From Clostridia bacterium (GTDB lineage Bacteria > Bacillota_A > Clostridia > Christensenellales > UBA1242): 11,055 nucleotides of DNA. Location: NCBI GenBank assembly GCA_017454425.1, contig JAFTCZ010000002.1:1-11055 (forward strand). Direction: 5' to 3'. Made by a program: the position numbers and the translations under genes. This document shows, in pieces, positions 7,980 to 11,055 of the stretch; position 1 is the first letter of the stretch, and the number at the start of each line of letters is the position of its first letter. The notes under the pieces were generated by a model. The model saw only the letters and a program-made list of their open reading frames with translations, did not search any database and was not told the origin of the DNA.

Positions 7980-8312
7980 ATGTCAAAAGATGAAGATGGT
8001 TTGGGTGGTGCTTTGCAAAAGGTGTTTGACTTTTTGTCAAAACTTTGTGCTTTTGTATTGATTGTGACATATGTTGTTTTTGCCATTAATGCAAACTGGA
8101 CATTTATTACAAACGAAACAGCATTGCTAGTTATTCAATATATTATGTATTATGGACCTTTGGTTATTGTATCTTTGGTTGCGATAGAATTTGCAGTAAA
8201 ACGCAGTATAATAATTCAGATATTAATTTATGTTTTGATTGCCGCTATGATTATTTTCCAATTTTTCCCAGGAACATGGGCAAGCATAATTGCTGCAGCG
8301 GGCGGAGCATAA
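7980..8312 (+). CDS. Small membrane protein, three predicted transmembrane helices, unknown function
   Basis: A 110-aa protein I do not recognise. A short acidic, Gly-rich N-terminus (MSKDEDGLGG) is followed by an amphipathic stretch (about 11-20) and hydrophobic segments at about 22-38, 46-73 and 76-94, then a small-residue tail (AAAGGA). The ATG at 7980 is chosen because AGGAGG (7966-7971) lies 8 nt upstream; an in-frame GTG at 7971 is inside that ribosome binding site, and GTG at 7977 is a less likely alternative. It is a single-gene transcription unit, with its own near-consensus promoter and a strong terminator directly after the stop. The next gene encodes another orphan membrane protein, also singly transcribed, so the two may be functionally linked, but nothing proves it. 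Confidence 0.75.
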   Translation: MSKDEDGLGGALQKVFDFLSKLCAFVLIVTYVVFAINANWTFITNETALLVIQYIMYYGPLVIVSLVAIEFAVKRSIIIQILIYVLIAAMIIFQFFPGTWASIIAAAGGA

Positions 8313-8315
8313 AAC

Positions 8316-8347
8316 AAACCTCACAATTTATGTGAGGTTTTTTATTT
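8316..8347 (+). terminator. Rho-independent terminator after the 110-aa membrane protein gene
   Basis: A perfect 10-bp stem AAACCTCACA / TGTGAGGTTT (8316-8325 with 8331-8340), with loop ATTTA, is followed by TTTATTT. The last T bases overlap the start of the next promoter's -35 box at 8346. Confidence 0.92.
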
Positions 8348-8374
8348 GACAAAAATTGCTGGTTTTTTTATAAT
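8346..8374 (+). promoter_or_regulatory. Perfect-consensus sigma-A promoter of the 322-aa membrane protein gene
   Basis: TTGACA (8346-8351), exactly 17 nt, then TATAAT (8369-8374): a full match to the consensus. The expected start at about 8381 coincides with the beginning of the ribosome binding site AGAGGAA (8381-8387), so the leader would be only about 12 nt. Confidence 0.9.
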
Positions 8375-8392
8375 CTTAATAGAGGAATATTT

Positions 8393-9361
8393 ATGTCATT
8401 TTATCTTAAAAAATTTTTGCCATATAAAGCCCTTAGTCTGCTTTTTGTTGTTTTGGCAGATGTTTTTTTGTGTGGTGCAATTTGTTTTTGTTTTGCTGAT
8501 GCAACATTTGGTGCAGATTATTATAATTGGCTAAAAATTATTGACATTGCATGTGTCTTTGTTTTGTTATTTGCAATTTTGTTGGGGCTTGTGTTGATGA
8601 CGCCAAATATGTTGTTGGGTGAACCAAAAAGCAAAAAGATAATACACTTAATTTTTGATATAATTCAAATATTTATGCTAATTATTTTATTTGTAAATTT
8701 TATATCTTTTTATGAAAATATCGAACATATTTTGTTTTTAATTTGTTTGGGTGCCTTTTTGCTTTCGCAAATTATTATTATGATAGGCAATATGTATGTA
8801 GATAAATATATGATGCTTGTAGATGACGAAGGTGGAAATTTGTTTGGTATTTCGCCTGTGTTGCGTGTTGCCACTTCATCAAATAAAGAGGCTTGTTGGT
8901 GCAAACTAGAAGACATCACTTCAACCACAAAACTTAAAAATTTTGCAATACTACCATGCATAATACTTAATATTTTGGGTTATGTTGCAATAGGTGTTGT
9001 TGGCACCTTAATTCTCAATAAGAATGGGGTATTGCTCGGGCAAAACTTGGCATGGTATATTATTGCCTTAATGATGCTTGTTGTGCTTTGTGTATTAAGT
9101 GGTTTTTTGATAAAGCTATATGGTGCTGATGCACAATATGCTCATACAAATAGGTGGATGTGCATAATACTTTTGTGTGCAAATACGCTGTTTTTGATGG
9201 TTATAAGTATTTTAATGTACTTTTATAGTTTAATTTCAATATCAACAACAGTTTTATTTGTTTTGTGGGTTTATTTGTTAATACCAAATTATCTATTGTT
9301 AAAAGAATATATTAGGCAAAAATATTTATACAAGTATATTATAAGGGGCGAACGCAATTAA
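8393..9361 (+). CDS. Multi-pass membrane protein, about eight transmembrane helices, unknown function
   Basis: A 322-aa protein that I do not recognise. Hydrophobic helices are visible at about residues 11-36, 46-72, 80-104, 108-135, 184-208, 218-242, 252-275 and 277-302. A hydrophilic loop of about 48 residues (136-183), containing DDEGG, NKEACWC and KLEDITSTTKLK, separates two groups of four helices; the 4+4 layout might reflect an internal duplication, but I see no clear sequence repeat. The C-terminus is basic (KEYIRQKYLYKYIIRGER). ATG 8393 has AGAGGAA 5 nt upstream. It is a monocistronic unit driven by a perfect consensus promoter and closed by a strong terminator, suggesting constitutive expression. 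No catalytic or transport motif is seen. Confidence 0.75.
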   Translation: MSFYLKKFLPYKALSLLFVVLADVFLCGAICFCFADATFGADYYNWLKIIDIACVFVLLFAILLGLVLMTPNMLLGEPKSKKIIHLIFDIIQIFMLIILFVNFISFYENIEHILFLICLGAFLLSQIIIMIGNMYVDKYMMLVDDEGGNLFGISPVLRVATSSNKEACWCKLEDITSTTKLKNFAILPCIILNILGYVAIGVVGTLILNKNGVLLGQNLAWYIIALMMLVVLCVLSGFLIKLYGADAQYAHTNRWMCIILLCANTLFLMVISILMYFYSLISISTTVLFVLWVYLLIPNYLLLKEYIRQKYLYKYIIRGERN

Positions 9362-9368
9362 AAAAGCC

Positions 9369-9398
9369 AAAAACATCTAGAAAAACCTAGATGTTTTT
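9369..9398. terminator. Bidirectional Rho-independent terminator
   Basis: A perfect 12-bp inverted repeat, AAAAACATCTAG / CTAGATGTTTTT (9369-9380 with 9387-9398, loop AAAAAC), starts 7 nt after the stop of the membrane protein gene. A-tracts and T-tracts on both sides let it work in either direction: for the plus-strand gene, and as a backstop for the minus-strand tRNA transcript. Confidence 0.88.
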
Positions 9399-9403
9399 AT
9401 TGT

Positions 9404-9425
9404 TTTGACAACACTTTGACAACAC
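9404..9425. repeat. Tandem direct repeat, two 11-bp units
   Basis: TTTGACAACAC occurs twice head to tail (9404-9414 and 9415-9425). Each unit contains a TTGACA hexamer, but no matching -10 box lies at a suitable distance. Confidence 0.75.
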
Positions 9426-9426
9426 T

Positions 9427-9475
9427 TTTTATGCTAAAAACAAACAAAAAAGGCATTTAGCAATTTTATGCTAAA
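9427..9475. repeat. Spaced 12-bp direct repeat
   Basis: TTTTATGCTAAA occurs at 9427-9438 and again at 9464-9475, starts 37 bp apart. The second copy also forms the right arm of the hairpin at 9455-9476. Confidence 0.65.
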
Positions 9476-9476
9476 T
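9446..9476 (-). terminator. Probable terminator of the tRNA-Arg transcript
   Basis: On the minus strand, ATTTAGCA / TGCTAAAT (9476-9469 with 9462-9455; 8 bp, 6-nt loop) is followed by GCC and then six T (9451-9446). The stem is AT-rich and the 3-nt gap to the T run weakens it, but position and direction suit the tRNA upstream. Confidence 0.55.
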
Positions 9477-9510
9477 ACCCTCAAAACCCTTATAAAATGG
9501 GGCTTTCTGC

Positions 9511-9587
9511 TGGTACGCCATAGGGGGCTTGAACCTCTAACCTTTGGTTCCGTAGACCAACGCTCTATCCAATTGAGCTAATGGCGC
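9511..9587 (-). tRNA. tRNA-Arg (anticodon ACG), CCA encoded
   Basis: Read on the minus strand this folds as a full cloverleaf of 77 nt including the encoded CCA. The acceptor stem is GCGCCAT with ATGGCGT (first pair G-U); the D arm is GCTC/GAGC; the anticodon stem is TTGGT/ACCAA with loop CTACGGA, giving anticodon ACG (A34 probably modified to inosine, reading CGU/CGC/CGA). The variable loop is AGGTT, and the T arm is AGAGG/CCCCT with loop TTCAAGC. The T stem has one A-C mismatch at its third pair (A51-C63). The D loop contains the usual GG. A well-formed promoter lies just upstream and a probable terminator downstream, so it is a single-gene unit divergent from dut. Confidence 0.95.
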
Positions 9588-9608
9588 ATATCTTAATGCA
9601 GTATGTTA

Positions 9609-9637
9609 ATTATAGTACATAATTTTATTAAAGTCAA
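9609..9637 (-). promoter_or_regulatory. Sigma-A promoter of tRNA-Arg
   Basis: On the minus strand, TTGACT (9637-9632), a 17-nt spacer and TATAAT (9614-9609). Transcription would start near 9602, about 15 nt upstream of the mature tRNA 5' end at 9587. Confidence 0.85.
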
Positions 9638-9640
9638 TAT

Positions 9641-9713
9641 TTTGCAAAGATTTTTGCAATTAATTTTTGAAAATAAAATTTGCAAATTGGTATAATTTGT
9701 TTGGCAAATTTGT
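9641..9713. repeat. Cluster of GCAA-centred motifs between divergent promoters, possible operator
   Basis: TTTGCAA occurs at 9641-9647, 9653-9659 and 9679-9685, with a TTGGCAA variant at 9701-9707. Two 10-bp units, GCAAATTGGT (9682-9691) and GCAAATTTGT (9704-9713), match at 9 of 10 positions and lie 22 bp apart, about two helical turns. AATTTGCAAATT (9677-9688) is a perfect palindrome within P1. These would suit a repressor or activator site, but AT-rich composition makes chance a real alternative. Confidence 0.35.
9667..9696 (+). promoter_or_regulatory. Upstream dut promoter P1 (extended -10)
   Basis: TTGAAA (9667-9672), 18 nt, then TGG directly before TATAAT (9691-9696), an extended -10 element. 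The expected start is near 9703, giving a leader of about 43 nt that includes the full ribosome binding site of dut. Confidence 0.6.
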
Positions 9714-9729
9714 GATATTTGGTTATAAT
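9701..9729 (+). promoter_or_regulatory. Downstream dut promoter P2
   Basis: TTGGCA (9701-9706), 17 nt, TATAAT (9724-9729). The expected start near 9736 falls inside the ribosome binding site AAGAGGAGA (9732-9740), only about 10 nt before the ATG. Confidence 0.7.
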
Positions 9730-9745
9730 GTAAGAGGAGAAATAT

Positions 9746-10201
9746 ATGAGAAAGTTTGATTATGTAATACAAAGTTTTCGCAAATATGACGGTGTCTTGC
9801 CTGAACTTCCAAAACGCGCAACAAAGCATAGTGCGGGTTATGATTTTTATAGTCCTATTGATATGCAAATTGAGGCCCATGGCGTAGAAATGATTTGGAC
9901 AAATGTTAAGGCAGCTTTTAACTGTGATGAAGTGCTTTTGTTGTGTGTTACAAGTGGTATGGGCAAGCGTGGCGTTATGCTTTGCAACAATATAGGAATA
10001 ATTGATAGTGATTATTGTGGCAATATTGACAATGATGGAAATATTGGCTTTAGATTGTATAATTTTGCTGACCAACCATACATAATCAAAAAAGGGGACA
10101 AAATAGGTCAGGGTATATTTACAAAATTTTTGACAGTTGACAACGAAGAAGATATAAAAAATGTGCGCCAAGGTGGTTTTGGCAGCACGGATAAAAAATA
10201 G
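9746..10201 (+). CDS. dut: dUTP diphosphatase family protein (dUTPase)
   Basis: A 151-aa trimeric-type dUTPase, which hydrolyses dUTP to dUMP and pyrophosphate, keeping uracil out of DNA and supplying dTMP synthesis. The five family motifs appear in order: I, SAGYDF (29-34); II, VTSGMGKRG (68-76); III, GIIDSDYCG (84-92), with the catalytic Asp87 and uracil-selecting Tyr90; IV, KKGDKIGQ (115-122); V, RQGGFGST (141-148), containing the phosphate-binding Arg and stacking Phe. Motif II is unusual: the conserved Arg of the (P)RSS/RSG motif is Thr69, and the following loop is a residue shorter. The ATG at 9746 has AAGAGGAGA at 9732-9740. Two stacked promoters precede it, and it is divergent from tRNA-Arg. 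It probably heads a cluster with the two small-protein genes downstream (11-nt gap). Phage-like dUTPases are similar in size, so an origin by transfer is possible. Confidence 0.85.
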   Translation: MRKFDYVIQSFRKYDGVLPELPKRATKHSAGYDFYSPIDMQIEAHGVEMIWTNVKAAFNCDEVLLLCVTSGMGKRGVMLCNNIGIIDSDYCGNIDNDGNIGFRLYNFADQPYIIKKGDKIGQGIFTKFLTVDNEEDIKNVRQGGFGSTDKK

Positions 10202-10212
10202 TGAGGTAAATT

Positions 10213-10437
10213 ATGGCAAAAGAAGAGGGAAATGTTGCAGATGAGACCACCAAGGCCGCAAAAAAGGCAGCAAAAAAAGCCCTTAAGGCCGCAGGCCCGT
10301 GGGGTTGGGCAATACTTGCCATAGATGGTTGTGCCAATTTTTTGGGTTGTAAGGGAGCGGCAATGTGCTTGTTGCTTGCTTTGGTTGGTATTCCTGGTAC
10401 GATAATAGGAGTGCTTGCAAATATGGGAATTATCTAA
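10213..10437 (+). CDS. Small 74-aa Ala/Lys-rich hydrophobic protein, unknown function
   Basis: I do not recognise this protein. It begins with an acidic segment (2-11), then a strongly amphipathic Lys/Ala helix (about 13-27, KAAKKAAKKALKAAG), a GPWGW turn (28-32), a short hydrophobic segment (33-38) with a DGCANFLGCKG hairpin-like region (38-48), and a hydrophobic C-terminal helix (about 49-74). Three cysteines (40, 46, 52) are spaced by six. The layout resembles small membrane-active or membrane-anchored peptides such as holin-like, pilin-like or bacteriocin-like proteins, but there is no decisive motif. ATG 10213 has GAGGT (10202-10206) 6 nt upstream and lies 11 nt after dut; the next gene starts 11 nt later. 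Equal short gaps argue for one operon. Confidence 0.7.
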   Translation: MAKEEGNVADETTKAAKKAAKKALKAAGPWGWAILAIDGCANFLGCKGAAMCLLLALVGIPGTIIGVLANMGII

Positions 10438-10448
10438 AAGGGGAAAAA

Positions 10449-11055
10449 ATGGATTTAGAAAAAATAGTTTTTAATAAGCGCCAACCAACACGGCGTGGCA
10501 CTATTCTTAAAAACCTTTTGATAATTTTAATTATTTTTGTTGTTTTGATTGTTTTTGTTGTTGTGGGATTAAGCAAACTTGGTAAGGCGGCAAATCAAGA
10601 GGAATGGAAAGAAATAACCACCTTATTAAACAAAGAGTATAACACAACAGATATTGTACAATTTAGCGTTGGTGAATTGGATAATGCAAACCTTAAAACA
10701 AAACTTAATTCATGTATGAATGCTGACGGATTGTATGATGGAGATCAACTTGTTGCACAGGTTTTATTTAATAATGCAATTATTAATCAACAATTAACAC
10801 TTGACAACAAAGATTTGACTATTATTACAAAAGAATACTTAAGATATGCCATCGATATTCTCGATGTTGTTGGACTTGCCGAAATTTTTAATATACAAAA
10901 TGTTATTTTGACAACTAATGGAACAACCACAACAATAAGGCTTGTGGCAAAAATTTTGTTAATCGACCTTAAGGCAGTTGACGGAGAAGATTTTGGCATA
11001 ATGCCAATACGCGATATGCCCGAATGTATTTATATAACTTGTTTTGGTACAATAG
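10449..11055 (+). CDS. Single-pass membrane protein of unknown function, 3' end outside window
   Basis: The frame from ATG 10449 is open to the last base, giving at least 202 residues; the true length is unknown. A basic N-terminus (NKRQPTRRG, 9-17) precedes one long hydrophobic helix (about 20-42), predicting an N-in anchor with the rest outside the cell. The outer part starts with a charged helix (AANQEEWKEITTLLNKEY, about 47-64) and continues as an alternating Ile/Val/Leu and Thr/Asn-rich region consistent with a mixed alpha/beta domain. No enzymatic motif, lipobox or sortase signal is visible in the part present. AAAGGGG (10437-10443) is 5 nt before the ATG, and the 74-aa gene ends 11 nt upstream, so the two are very likely cotranslated from one mRNA. 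Confidence 0.8.
   Translation, partial: MDLEKIVFNKRQPTRRGTILKNLLIILIIFVVLIVFVVVGLSKLGKAANQEEWKEITTLLNKEYNTTDIVQFSVGELDNANLKTKLNSCMNADGLYDGDQLVAQVLFNNAIINQQLTLDNKDLTIITKEYLRYAIDILDVVGLAEIFNIQNVILTTNGTTTTIRLVAKILLIDLKAVDGEDFGIMPIRDMPECIYITCFGTI

Noticed and set aside
8346..8534. 62-aa plus-strand frame starting at TTG
   Set aside because: Its start is the -35 box of a perfect promoter, and it overlaps the 322-aa gene in another frame without its own ribosome binding site.
9404..9435. Promoters built on the two TTGACA hexamers of the tandem repeat
   Set aside because: No acceptable -10 box lies 16-18 nt downstream of either hexamer, and no gene follows on the plus strand before the tRNA region.
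9593..10171. 192-aa open frame on the minus strand across dut
   Set aside because: It lies antisense to a recognisable dUTPase and runs into the tRNA promoter region; composition is Ile/Cys/Asn-rich shadow sequence with no motif.
1..11055. CRISPR array, insertion sequence or integrase
   Set aside because: No regularly spaced long repeats and no transposase or recombinase motifs were seen on either strand.

Overview
The window looks like a chromosomal segment of an uncultured, anaerobic, low-GC member of the Bacillota, most likely Clostridia-like. The evidence is the AT-rich coding sequence, strong AAGGAGG-type ribosome binding sites, the dnaG-rpoD-trmK-zinc ribbon gene order, many cysteines in cytosolic enzymes, and consensus sigma-A promoters (TTGACA-N17-TATAAT). 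The exact lineage cannot be fixed from sequence reading alone.

Bases 1-3549 hold a tight plus-strand housekeeping operon. It contains the 3' part of dnaG (primase), rpoD/sigA (primary sigma factor, with an unusual Cys in place of the first Trp of the promoter-melting Trp pair), trmK (tRNA m1A22 methyltransferase) and a coiled-coil C4 zinc ribbon protein, and ends in a clear Rho-independent terminator. Bases about 3613-7886 hold a second plus-strand operon: a TPR protein, a YkvI-type membrane transporter, and two adjacent genes that together make up GlmU, but split and in reversed order. The acetyltransferase (C-terminal) half comes first and the uridylyltransferase (N-terminal) half second. 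Both retain the start of the left-handed beta-helix. Together they should convert GlcN-1-P to UDP-GlcNAc for peptidoglycan synthesis.

Bases about 7904-9398 hold two independently transcribed genes for orphan multi-pass membrane proteins (110 and 322 aa). Each has a near-perfect or perfect sigma-A promoter and its own terminator. Bases 9362-9745 contain no protein gene. They hold a bidirectional terminator, a pocket of short direct repeats, a minus-strand terminator, tRNA-Arg(ACG) on the minus strand, its promoter, and a divergent tandem promoter region with repeated GCAA-centred motifs.

Bases 9746-11055 hold a plus-strand three-gene cluster: a dUTPase-family gene with a variant motif II, an unrecognised 74-aa Ala/Lys-rich hydrophobic protein, and an unrecognised single-pass membrane protein that runs off the window. 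The items most worth following up are the split and permuted GlmU, the sigma-factor substitution, and the unknown small-protein cluster after dut.
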